Part shown: positions 13,418-20,265 of the stretch, piece by piece
Numbering within the stretch: position 1 is the stretch's first letter
How the letters are laid out: every line of letters begins with the position of its first letter
From: an uncultured Ruminococcus sp.
GTDB lineage: Bacteria > Bacillota > Clostridia > Oscillospirales > Acutalibacteraceae
Length of the DNA stretch: 20,265 nt
Assembly (NCBI GenBank): GCA_902797065.1
Contig: CADBRK010000126.1
Location: forward strand, 1 to 20,265
Direction of reading: 5' to 3'
Position numbers and translations under genes: made by a program
Notes under the pieces: model-generated
What the model saw: the letters and a program-made list of their open reading frames with translations, nothing else
Database searches by the model: none
Told to the model about the DNA's origin: nothing

Positions 13418-13849
13418 TTACATAGACAAAACGTCTTTTTCGTCCATAAGCTTTACTCCGTTTTCAACGAGGATCTTCTCTGCAGCCTCGTTATCGGCAA
13501 CACGGAGAACAACGGAAGCGTTTTTCTTGGAAACAGTGATAAAAGCGTACATATACTCAATGTTTATGTTGTGTCTTGCAAGGATATTCACTACCTTAGC
13601 CAGCGAACCGGGTACATCGGGGATGGATACGCCAACAACCTTTGTGATAGATACAAAACATCCTGCGGATTCGAGTGCGTCCTTCGCCCTCTCGGGATCT
13701 GTAACGATCAGACGGAATATACCGAAATCCTGCGTATCTGCAACACTCATAGCGCGAATATCAATATTCGCATTAGCAATAGAATCTGTGATTGTTACAA
13801 GCTTGCCCTCTTTGTTCTCAACAAAAATAGATAACTGCTTGATCGCCAT
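13418..13849 (-). CDS. tandem ACT-domain protein
   Basis: Small soluble protein made of two ACT domains (about residues 1-70 and 71-143), the amino-acid-binding fold of regulated biosynthetic enzymes. Seen: both repeats start with the ACT pattern beta-strand then loop (QLSIFVENKEGKLVTITDSI; GVSIPDVPGSLAKVVNIL), and no catalytic domain is present. AAAGGAGG precedes the ATG by 8 bases. It is the last gene of the operon, 18 bp after the PaaK-like ligase. Free-standing tandem-ACT proteins next to paaK and ior genes are a recurrent arrangement in anaerobes, as far as I recall. Its likely job is sensing an aromatic amino acid and tuning the ligase or oxidoreductase. That role is inferred. Confidence 0.9.
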   Translation of the reverse strand: MAIKQLSIFVENKEGKLVTITDSIANANIDIRAMSVADTQDFGIFRLIVTDPERAKDALESAGCFVSITKVVGVSIPDVPGSLAKVVNILARHNINIEYMYAFITVSKKNASVVLRVADNEAAEKILVENGVKLMDEKDVLSM

Positions 13850-13867
13850 AATAAAATCCTCCTTTAA

Positions 13868-15187
13868 TTATATTGTAATTCCCAGACGCTTACGGTTGTC
13901 GATCACCCTGACAGCCTTACCCTCGGAGCGTGTTATGCTCTTGGGCGACAGCAGATGGATCTTCGGATTGATGCCGAGCATGGTCTTCATAGCTGCCTGG
14001 AGCTGTTTCTCCTTGGCTGTGATAACCTTCGGAGTATCCGAGAAGTCGTCGGGATTCATCTCAACATTTATGTCAAATGTATCCGTATTGTTTACTCTGT
14101 CAAGAATGATCTGATAATTCGGCGCATAACCGTTGTTAAGCAGAACAGCCTCGATCTGGCTCGGGAATACATTAACGCCTCTGATTATCATCATATCGTC
14201 GGAACGTCCGAGCGGCTTTGTCATTTTAACAAACGTACGTCCGCACGAGCATTTCTTGCGTGAAAGTACGCAAATGTCTCGTGTACGGTAACGCAGCAGC
14301 GGAAATGCTTCTTTATCAAGAGATGTAAACACCAATTCTCCCTTTGAACCGAGCGGAAGAACCTCGCCTGTATTGGGATCAATGACCTCTGCGATGAAGT
14401 GATCCTCATTGATGTGCATACCGGACTGCTCCTCACACTCAAACGCAACGCCGGGTCCGCTCAACTCGGTAAGACCGTAGATGTCGTATGCTTTTATCCC
14501 GAGAGATTTCTCAATATCTCTGCGCATTTCTTCTGTCCAGGGCTCTGCTCCGAATATACCTGCTTTAAGCTTGTTGTCCTCCGGCTTATAGCCTTTTTCT
14601 TTCAATGTTTCACCGATGTATGCGGCATATGACGGCGTACAGCAGAGGATCGTTGAATTAAGATCCATCATAAACTGGATCTGTCTGTCGGTGTTTCCGC
14701 TTGACATCGGGAGAGTAAGACTTCCGAGCTTATGCGAACCGCCGTGAAGTCCCGAACCTCCTGTAAACAATCCGTATCCGTAACATACCTGACAAACATC
14801 TTCATTCGATGCGCCTGCTGCAACCAAAGCTCTTGCACAGCAGTCTTCCCACAGATCTATATCGTGCTGAGTATAGAAAGCAACAACTCTTTTGCCTGTC
14901 GTGCCCGATGTTGAATGTATGCGAACACAGTTCTTCAGGTCTGTTGCAAGAAGTCCGTAGGGATAAGCCTCACGGAGATCGTCTTTCTTCAGGAACGGAA
15001 GCTTATGAAGATCTTCAACACCGTGAATATCCTCGGGCTTCACGCCTTTTTCGTCCATAAGGTTACGATAATACTCTACATTATCATAAACGTACTTGAC
15101 CTGCTTAACAAGCTTTTCGTCCTGAATCTTCCTGATCCATTCTTCCGACATGGTCTCGATCTCTGGCTGGAAGTATTTTTTTGACAT
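13868..15187 (-). CDS. phenylacetate-CoA ligase family protein 1 (PaaK-like)
   Basis: Adenylate-forming ligase that activates an arylacetate with ATP and CoA to the arylacetyl-CoA, releasing AMP. Seen in 439 aa: P-loop-like HSTSGTTGK (91-99), substrate-pocket region GYGLFTGGSGLH, YGLTELSGPG (237-246), LRYRTRDI, CSCGRTF, hinge GRSDDMMIIRGVNVFPSQIE (327-346) and the C-terminal catalytic lysine K424 in SEGKAVRV. The ATG at 15187 follows AAGGTG by 8 bases; the in-frame GTG at 15196 lies in that site. It starts 24 bp after iorB ends. Context suggests indoleacetate, phenylacetate or 4-hydroxyphenylacetate as substrate. It resembles, but is clearly not a recent copy of, the ligase at the other end of iorAB. 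Confidence 0.92.
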   Translation of the reverse strand: MSKKYFQPEIETMSEEWIRKIQDEKLVKQVKYVYDNVEYYRNLMDEKGVKPEDIHGVEDLHKLPFLKKDDLREAYPYGLLATDLKNCVRIHSTSGTTGKRVVAFYTQHDIDLWEDCCARALVAAGASNEDVCQVCYGYGLFTGGSGLHGGSHKLGSLTLPMSSGNTDRQIQFMMDLNSTILCCTPSYAAYIGETLKEKGYKPEDNKLKAGIFGAEPWTEEMRRDIEKSLGIKAYDIYGLTELSGPGVAFECEEQSGMHINEDHFIAEVIDPNTGEVLPLGSKGELVFTSLDKEAFPLLRYRTRDICVLSRKKCSCGRTFVKMTKPLGRSDDMMIIRGVNVFPSQIEAVLLNNGYAPNYQIILDRVNNTDTFDINVEMNPDDFSDTPKVITAKEKQLQAAMKTMLGINPKIHLLSPKSITRSEGKAVRVIDNRKRLGITI

Positions 15188-15211
15188 TGTTATCACACCT
15201 TTTTGAATAGA

Positions 15212-15784
15212 TTAGTTATTATAGCCTAAGCTGAAAGCCTTTTTGTTGATCTCGATAAAGTTAGGCTTTACACACTTCTCTATTGCAGCTTCCCACTTCT
15301 CATAGGGAATGTCGAAATACTTTGCCAGTCTTCCCATAAGTACAATATTACAAGCCTTAGCCGAACCTGCCTGTGAAGCAAGACTGAGTGCGTCTATCGC
15401 GTCAACATTAACACCCTTGCTTGTCATCTCGTCAAGAACACTCTCGGGGTATTCTGCGCTGCCGATTATTACAGGCATCGGATCTATCTGCTGTGTGTTT
15501 ACGATAACTGTACCGTCTTTCCTGAGATCCTTAATATATCTTGCAGCCTCGAGTTTTTCAAAGCTTACTATAAAGTCTGCCTCACCCTCGTCGATTATCG
15601 GAGAGTAGACTTTATCACCGAATTTTACATATGTTACAACGGAACCGCCTCTCTGACTCATTCCGTGTACCTCGCTGACTTTAACATCGTAGCCCTCGTC
15701 AACAAGCAGTCTGCCAAGAAGCTTTGAAGCAAGCAGAGAACCCTGACCACCTACGCCAACTATCATAATGTTTTTTGTTGCCAT
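15212..15784 (-). CDS. iorB: indolepyruvate ferredoxin oxidoreductase, beta subunit
   Basis: Gamma-type domain subunit of the 2-oxoacid:ferredoxin oxidoreductase that works on aryl pyruvates, completing the enzyme with IorA. Seen: 190 aa with Rossmann-like IMIVGVGGQGSLLAS (6-20), SEVHGMSQRGGSVVTYVKFG and a C-terminal PYEKWEAAIEKCV, all typical of IorB and related POR-gamma proteins. It has no iron-sulfur motif, as expected. The ATG at 15784 lies about 10 bases after GAGG. A GTG at 15790 overlaps the iorA stop as GTGA and is the alternative start, adding two residues. Either way the two subunits are translationally coupled, fitting 1:1 assembly. Confidence 0.94.
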   Translation of the reverse strand: MATKNIMIVGVGGQGSLLASKLLGRLLVDEGYDVKVSEVHGMSQRGGSVVTYVKFGDKVYSPIIDEGEADFIVSFEKLEAARYIKDLRKDGTVIVNTQQIDPMPVIIGSAEYPESVLDEMTSKGVNVDAIDALSLASQAGSAKACNIVLMGRLAKYFDIPYEKWEAAIEKCVKPNFIEINKKAFSLGYNN

Positions 15785-15786
15785 AA

Positions 15787-17526
15787 TCACTCTACCTCAC
15801 TTTCAAATGCGTCAAACGGACAAAGACCTGCGCATACGCCGCAGCCGATGCAGAGAGTATTGTCGATAACCGCATGCTTGTCTCTGAATGAGATAGCAGG
15901 ACAGCCGAACTTCATGCATCTCTTGCAGCCTTTGCACTTATCCGGGTTGATCTTAAGCGGCTTTTTCGGCTTAACGTACTTCAAGAGTACGCACGGTCTG
16001 CGTGAGATGATAACAGAAGGCTCGTTCTTTGCAAGCTCCTCTTTGACAACTCTCTCGCACTCCTCAAGGTTATAAGGGTCAACTACTCTTACGGAGTTGA
16101 TGCCGACAGACCTGCACAGACTTTCGAGATCCACTTTGCCTGCGGGATCACCCTTTATATTGTAGCCTGTTGTCGGATTCTGCTGATGACCTGTCATACC
16201 GGTAATCGAGTTATCGAGAATAATAACAGTAGAATTAGACTGGTTGTATGCGATATTGATAAGACCCGTTACACCCGAGTGCATAAATGTCGAGTCGCCG
16301 ATAACACAGACTGTCTTGCCCTCTGTTTCTTCTGCGCCTGCCTTGTTGTATCCGTGAAGTCCCGATACGGATGCGCCCATACAGAGAGTCATATCAAGCG
16401 CATTGAGAGGAGGCATAGAACCGAGCGTATAGCAGCCTATATCGCCGAGAACGGTTATCTTATTCTTTGCAAGAACATAGTACATTCCGCGGTGAGGACA
16501 TCCTGCGCACATCATAGGCGGTCTTACGGGTACATCAGTATCAAGACAGACATTCTCTTTTGCTTCAAGACCGAATGCCTGAGCGATAGTCTTCTGAGAA
16601 AACTCACCGATAATTGAGAACTTCTCTTTGCCGATAACATCAACGCCGATATTCCTGCAATGTGACTCGATTATCGGGTCAAGCTCTTCTATAACATATA
16701 CCTTGCTTACTTTTGCGGCAAAATCTTTTATAAGCTTTACCGGAAGCGGATTGATAATACCAAGTTTCAGGATATCAACACTGTCGCCGAATACTTCTTT
16801 AACATACTGATAAGATGTAGACGATGTGATAATTCCGAAATCATACTCGCCGCTGCCGTTCTCTACTCTGTTGAGCGCAGAAGTCTCGGCGTATTCGGTA
16901 AGCTTTCTTGTTCTCTCCTCGACAAACGGGTGACGTGCGATGGCGTTTGCCGGAGCCATAATGTATTTCTTGGGATTCTTTACATACTCTTTTACGTGCT
17001 CTTCCCTCTCGCCTTTCTCGACAATACTCTGCGAATGAGCTACACGTGTACACATCTTGATAAAGACGGGAGTATCGAACTGTTCTGACAGATCAAAAGC
17101 TGTCTTTGCAAAAACGAGCGCCTCCTGAGAATCGGCAGGTTCGAGCATAGGTACTTTTGCTGCAATAGCATAATGACGTGAATCCTGCTCGTTCTGAGAC
17201 GAATGCATTCCCGGGTCGTCGGCAACACAGATAACCATACCTGCGTTTACGCCTGTGTACGACATTGTGAAAAGCGGGTCGGCAGCCACGTTAAGACCGA
17301 CATGCTTCATGCAGCAGGCGGAGCGCTTACCTCTGAGAGAAGCGCCGAAAGCTGTTTCTGCAGCTACCTTTTCGTTGGGAGCCCATTCGCTGTACACATC
17401 ACCGTACTTTGCGAACTCCTCTGTTATCTCGGTACTCGGAGTACCGGGATAACTTGAAATAACCGAGCAGCCTGCTTCGTATAGTCCGCGTGCAAGCGCT
17501 GCGTTGCCTATCATAAGTTCTTTCAT
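15787..17526 (-). CDS. iorA: indolepyruvate ferredoxin oxidoreductase, alpha subunit
   Basis: Thiamine diphosphate enzyme that converts indolepyruvate, phenylpyruvate or 4-hydroxyphenylpyruvate plus CoA to the arylacetyl-CoA, CO2 and reduced ferredoxin; reversible in principle. Seen in 579 aa: pyrimidine-domain SSYPGTPSTE (24-33), PPMMCAGCPHRG (336-347), TPP/Mg motif GDS (410-412) through LDNSITGMTGHQ (437-448), and two C-terminal cluster motifs, CX2CX2CX4CP from C531 and CX2CX2CX3CP from C559. These would carry two [4Fe-4S] clusters. Length and domain order match IorA. AAGGTGG precedes the ATG. It sits 25 bp after one PaaK-like ligase and directly before iorB, so substrate and product enzymes are co-transcribed. 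Which direction runs in the cell cannot be read from sequence. Confidence 0.96.
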   Translation of the reverse strand: MKELMIGNAALARGLYEAGCSVISSYPGTPSTEITEEFAKYGDVYSEWAPNEKVAAETAFGASLRGKRSACCMKHVGLNVAADPLFTMSYTGVNAGMVICVADDPGMHSSQNEQDSRHYAIAAKVPMLEPADSQEALVFAKTAFDLSEQFDTPVFIKMCTRVAHSQSIVEKGEREEHVKEYVKNPKKYIMAPANAIARHPFVEERTRKLTEYAETSALNRVENGSGEYDFGIITSSTSYQYVKEVFGDSVDILKLGIINPLPVKLIKDFAAKVSKVYVIEELDPIIESHCRNIGVDVIGKEKFSIIGEFSQKTIAQAFGLEAKENVCLDTDVPVRPPMMCAGCPHRGMYYVLAKNKITVLGDIGCYTLGSMPPLNALDMTLCMGASVSGLHGYNKAGAEETEGKTVCVIGDSTFMHSGVTGLINIAYNQSNSTVIILDNSITGMTGHQQNPTTGYNIKGDPAGKVDLESLCRSVGINSVRVVDPYNLEECERVVKEELAKNEPSVIISRRPCVLLKYVKPKKPLKINPDKCKGCKRCMKFGCPAISFRDKHAVIDNTLCIGCGVCAGLCPFDAFESEVE

Positions 17527-17551
17527 TATCTAAACCACCTTTATTTTATAC

Positions 17552-18853
17552 TTACTGATTTCTGAGATCTACAATTCTCTTTGCCTTGCCCTGGAAGCGT
17601 TCAATCGTCTTCGGAGCAACAAGAGTTACTTTAGTTCTGAGTCCGAGAATTGACTGCATTTTAGCTTCGATATGCTTTTTCAGATCACTGAGTCTCTGAT
17701 AGTTTTCAAGAAGATCGGCGTTGTCAAGCTCGACCTTTATTTCGAGATTATCCTTGAAATGCTCTCTTGTTATTACAAGCATATAGTGGGGGGCAATATC
17801 TTTAATATTAATAAGGATATTCTCTATCTGCGTCGGGAATACATTTACTCCCTTGATGATAAGCATATCGTCTGTTCTGCCCATTGTCTTTGCCATTCTT
17901 GCGTGTGTTCTTCCGCAGGGACACGGCTCGTAAGTGATCTTAGTAATGTCCTTTGTTCTGTATCTGAGCACAGGCATACCGCGTCTTGTAAGTGTAGTGA
18001 TAACAAGCTCGCCTACCTCGCCCTCGGGCAGACGCTTTCCTGTTTCCGTATCTATGATCTCCGGCAGGAAGTGGTCCTCGGCAAAATGCATGCCGTTTCT
18101 TGCGATACAGTCACCCGAAACGCCGGGGCCGCCAAGCTCTGTCATACCGTAGTTATCCGAAACACGGATGTTGAAGTTTGACTCGATCTGCGATCTCATT
18201 GCGGGGGTACACGGCTCGGAGCCGAGAATACCAAGGCGGAGCTTATAATCAGACAGCGGATAGCCTGCTTCTTTTACACTCTCCGAAAGATAGAGAGCAT
18301 AAGACGGAGTTGCCACAAGACCAGTTACGCCGTAGTCGCGCATCATCATGAGCTGCTTTTCGGTATTGCCCGATGACGCAGGAATAACAGTTGCACCCAG
18401 ATTTTCAAGTCCGTAGTGCAGGCCGAGTGCGCCGGTAAAAAGTCCGTAACCGAAGCTAATCTGAATAATATCGTCTGCCGTAACTCCTCCGGCAACGGCA
18501 ACACGAGATACGCAGTCAGCCCAGAGCTTGATGTCGTCTTTTGTGTATACGCCTACCGTAGGCTTTCCTGTTGTACCGGAAGAAGCATGAATACGAACAA
18601 TGTCTTTCATCGGGGCAGCCATCAGACCGAACGGATAATTATCTCTGAAATCATCCTTTGTTGTAAACGGGATATACTCTATATCGGATAGAGTTTTGAT
18701 CTTGGAACCGTCACCGATTCCGCATTCCGTCAAACGCTTATTATATAAAGGCACATTGTCATAACAGTATTTAACGGTCTGCTTCAGTCTTTCAAGCTGA
18801 ATTTCTTCAATTTTCTTTCGAGGGAGCGTTTCAATATCCTTCTGAAACATCAT
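17552..18853 (-). CDS. phenylacetate-CoA ligase family protein 2 (PaaK-like)
   Basis: Second AMP-forming arylacetate-CoA ligase of the operon. Seen in 433 aa: SSGTTGK (91-97), FGYGLFTGALGLH, YGMTELGGPG (235-244), LRYRTKDI, CPCGRTHAR, GRTDDMLIIKGVNVFPTQIE and C-terminal lysine K423 in QGKAKRI. The ATG at 18853 lies about 10 bases after AGGA. An ATG at 18862 abuts that site, and still earlier in-frame codons run back into the symporter gene. It starts 50 bp after the symporter stop with no terminator. It shares all catalytic motifs with the other ligase but differs in the pocket region (GALGLHYG versus GGSGLHGG), which may mean a different aromatic acid. Exact substrates are unknown. Confidence 0.92.
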   Translation of the reverse strand: MMFQKDIETLPRKKIEEIQLERLKQTVKYCYDNVPLYNKRLTECGIGDGSKIKTLSDIEYIPFTTKDDFRDNYPFGLMAAPMKDIVRIHASSGTTGKPTVGVYTKDDIKLWADCVSRVAVAGGVTADDIIQISFGYGLFTGALGLHYGLENLGATVIPASSGNTEKQLMMMRDYGVTGLVATPSYALYLSESVKEAGYPLSDYKLRLGILGSEPCTPAMRSQIESNFNIRVSDNYGMTELGGPGVSGDCIARNGMHFAEDHFLPEIIDTETGKRLPEGEVGELVITTLTRRGMPVLRYRTKDITKITYEPCPCGRTHARMAKTMGRTDDMLIIKGVNVFPTQIENILINIKDIAPHYMLVITREHFKDNLEIKVELDNADLLENYQRLSDLKKHIEAKMQSILGLRTKVTLVAPKTIERFQGKAKRIVDLRNQ

Positions 18854-18903
18854 GTTTATCATTTCCTTTTTACTTATTATAGTCTTGATACGTTCACAGC
18901 GCA

Positions 18904-20265
18904 TCAAGCATTTTTTGCATTTGTGACAGTTTCGTCTTCTGCTATGGACTTCTTCGACGAAACAGTATACTTCTTGTTGTAACACTCGAATATCTTATCG
19001 ACTCTTTCAGTGTCTTTTGCGGGAGCGATAAGTGTGATTATCGGCGTTATAATAATTCCGAGCAGCATTGCAAGCATACCTGCGTTGATGGGAGACTTAA
19101 AGTATTCAAGAACGGGACTTGCAAATTTTGCGCCCGTAAGATTGCAGATAAAAGATGCCATCGAGATGCCGATACCTAGGAAATAGTTTACCCATACAGC
19201 TGCCTTCGGTACTCTCTTCATATAAAGACCGTACATAAACGGAGCCAGGAAAGCTCCTGCCAGAGCACCCCACGAAACACCCATCATCTGCGAGATAAAG
19301 AGTACCGGCGAGCTTGCCTGAATAATTGCGATCACTGCGGATACTGCGATAAAGAACGCTATGAATATTCTCATGCAGAGAACCTTTTTCTTCTCGCTCA
19401 TTGCCTTTTTCTTGCAGAACACGGGATCAATAAAGTCAATCGTGAGAACGGAGCTTGAAGTCAGAACAAGACTCGAAAGCGTACTCATAGAAGCCGAAAG
19501 TACAAGTATTACAACGATACCGATAAGCACCGGTGAAAGGTTTTCGAGCATTGTCGGAATAACACTGTCATAGCCGCCTTCGGGCTTTACTCCGTCTGCG
19601 CTCATTGTACCGAACAGTCTGCCGAATCCTCCGAGGAAATAGCAGCCGCCTGCGACGATAATTGCAAAGAATGTAGAAACGATAGTACCTGTGCTGATAG
19701 ACTTCTCGGATTTGATAGCATAAAACTTCTGTACCATCTGAGGAAGTCCCCATGTACCAAGGGATGTAAGGATAACTACACCGATGAGAGCGAGTATATC
19801 TGGTCCGAAGAACGACGTATATGCGCCTTTGAATTCGGTTCCCATTTTTGTTACTGCGCTTTCCTGTGAAAGGAGAGCGATCGTTTCGGTCAGACCGCCG
19901 TTTATTTTCATTACGGCTGCGATCACCGCAACTATGCCGCCAAGCATAATGATACCCTGGATAAAATCGTTAATGGCAGTAGCCATATATCCGCCGAGTA
20001 CAACATAAACGCATGTAAGCAAAGCCATAGCCACTACGCAGTACGTATACGGAATACCGAATGCCATCTGGAACAATCTTGAAAGACCGTTATACAATGA
20101 AGCAGTGTATGGAATAAGGAATATGAAGATAATAACTGATGCTGTAATCTTCAATGAGTTTGAATTATATCTCTTTGAAAAGAAATCCGGCATAGTAGCC
20201 GAATCCAGATGCTGAGTCATTACTCGTGTTCTTCTGCCGAGAATGTTCCACGCAAGCAGAGAACC
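18904..20265 (-). CDS. Na+/solute symporter (SSS family), 5' end outside the window
   Basis: Membrane transporter that imports a solute with sodium. The frame is open to the window edge (GSLLAWNILGRRTRV before the first internal Met), so about 70 N-terminal residues, including helix 1, are missing. Seen in the 453 visible residues: about eleven hydrophobic segments; DSATMPDFFSKRY after helix 2 and GGYMATAINDFIQG, both as in PutP; and SASMSTLSS (257-265 of the visible part), matching the PutP Na2-site Ser/Thr motif. The C-terminus is polar. It is followed 50 bp on by an arylacetate-CoA ligase on the same strand. The family includes PutP (proline) and phenylacetate carriers, so an aromatic acid is the natural guess here, by context only. 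Confidence 0.88.
   Translation of the reverse strand, partial: GSLLAWNILGRRTRVMTQHLDSATMPDFFSKRYNSNSLKITASVIIFIFLIPYTASLYNGLSRLFQMAFGIPYTYCVVAMALLTCVYVVLGGYMATAINDFIQGIIMLGGIVAVIAAVMKINGGLTETIALLSQESAVTKMGTEFKGAYTSFFGPDILALIGVVILTSLGTWGLPQMVQKFYAIKSEKSISTGTIVSTFFAIIVAGGCYFLGGFGRLFGTMSADGVKPEGGYDSVIPTMLENLSPVLIGIVVILVLSASMSTLSSLVLTSSSVLTIDFIDPVFCKKKAMSEKKKVLCMRIFIAFFIAVSAVIAIIQASSPVLFISQMMGVSWGALAGAFLAPFMYGLYMKRVPKAAVWVNYFLGIGISMASFICNLTGAKFASPVLEYFKSPINAGMLAMLLGIIITPIITLIAPAKDTERVDKIFECYNKKYTVSSKKSIAEDETVTNAKNA

Noticed and set aside
1..20265. CRISPR array, tRNA genes, insertion sequences or prophage
   Set aside because: No regularly spaced repeat-spacer units, no cloverleaf other than the tmRNA ends, and no transposase, integrase or phage gene in any frame.

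Overview
The window reads as ordinary chromosome of a low-to-mid GC Gram-positive anaerobe of the class Clostridia, most likely a Ruminococcus-like member of the Oscillospiraceae. This is inferred from strong GGAGG ribosome sites, consensus sigma-A promoters, a DUF4342 gene pair, a YtrA/BcrA-type ABC operon, an Fe-alcohol dehydrogenase and a ferredoxin-dependent indolepyruvate oxidoreductase. No tRNA, rRNA, CRISPR array, insertion sequence or prophage gene was found.

Left part (1-6350, + strand): prfC (release factor 3, TTG start) with a clean terminator; birA and a TIGR01212/YhcC-type radical SAM gene, probably co-transcribed; two tandem membrane proteins, each with a UBA-like N-terminal domain and a DUF4342 membrane domain, preceded by three TCTAAT repeats at an exact 11-bp period; then smpB and ssrA. 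The mature tmRNA begins only two bases after the smpB stop codon. A promoter-like TTGAAC-N17-TTTAAT inside the end of smpB points at the tmRNA 5' end.

Middle part (6350-13080): a convergent NADPH-type Fe-alcohol dehydrogenase (- strand) shares an intergenic region with a divergent five-gene operon: YtrA-like GntR regulator, BcrA-type ABC ATPase, two six-helix ABC-2 permeases and a CPBP membrane protease. The operon starts from a perfect TTGACA-N17-TATAAT promoter with a palindrome just downstream, and most of its genes touch or overlap. A stand-alone type I glutamine synthetase gene with its own promoter follows. The 455 bp after glnA hold a hairpin, a probable frameshifted gene remnant and a terminator for the opposite strand.

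Right part (13400-20265, - strand): a compact six-gene operon runs leftward from the window edge: Na+/solute symporter (5' end outside the window), phenylacetate-CoA ligase 2, iorA, iorB, phenylacetate-CoA ligase 1 and a tandem-ACT protein, then a Rho-independent terminator. Together these could import arylacetates, activate them to CoA thioesters and interconvert arylacetyl-CoA with arylpyruvates using ferredoxin. That chemistry fits either aromatic amino acid breakdown or the reductive carboxylation route by which rumen anaerobes make phenylalanine or tryptophan from phenylacetate or indoleacetate. The tandem-ACT protein is the likely amino-acid sensor.

The least-described content is the paired UBA/DUF4342 genes with their phased repeats, the smpB/ssrA junction, and the two-ligase arylacetate operon.
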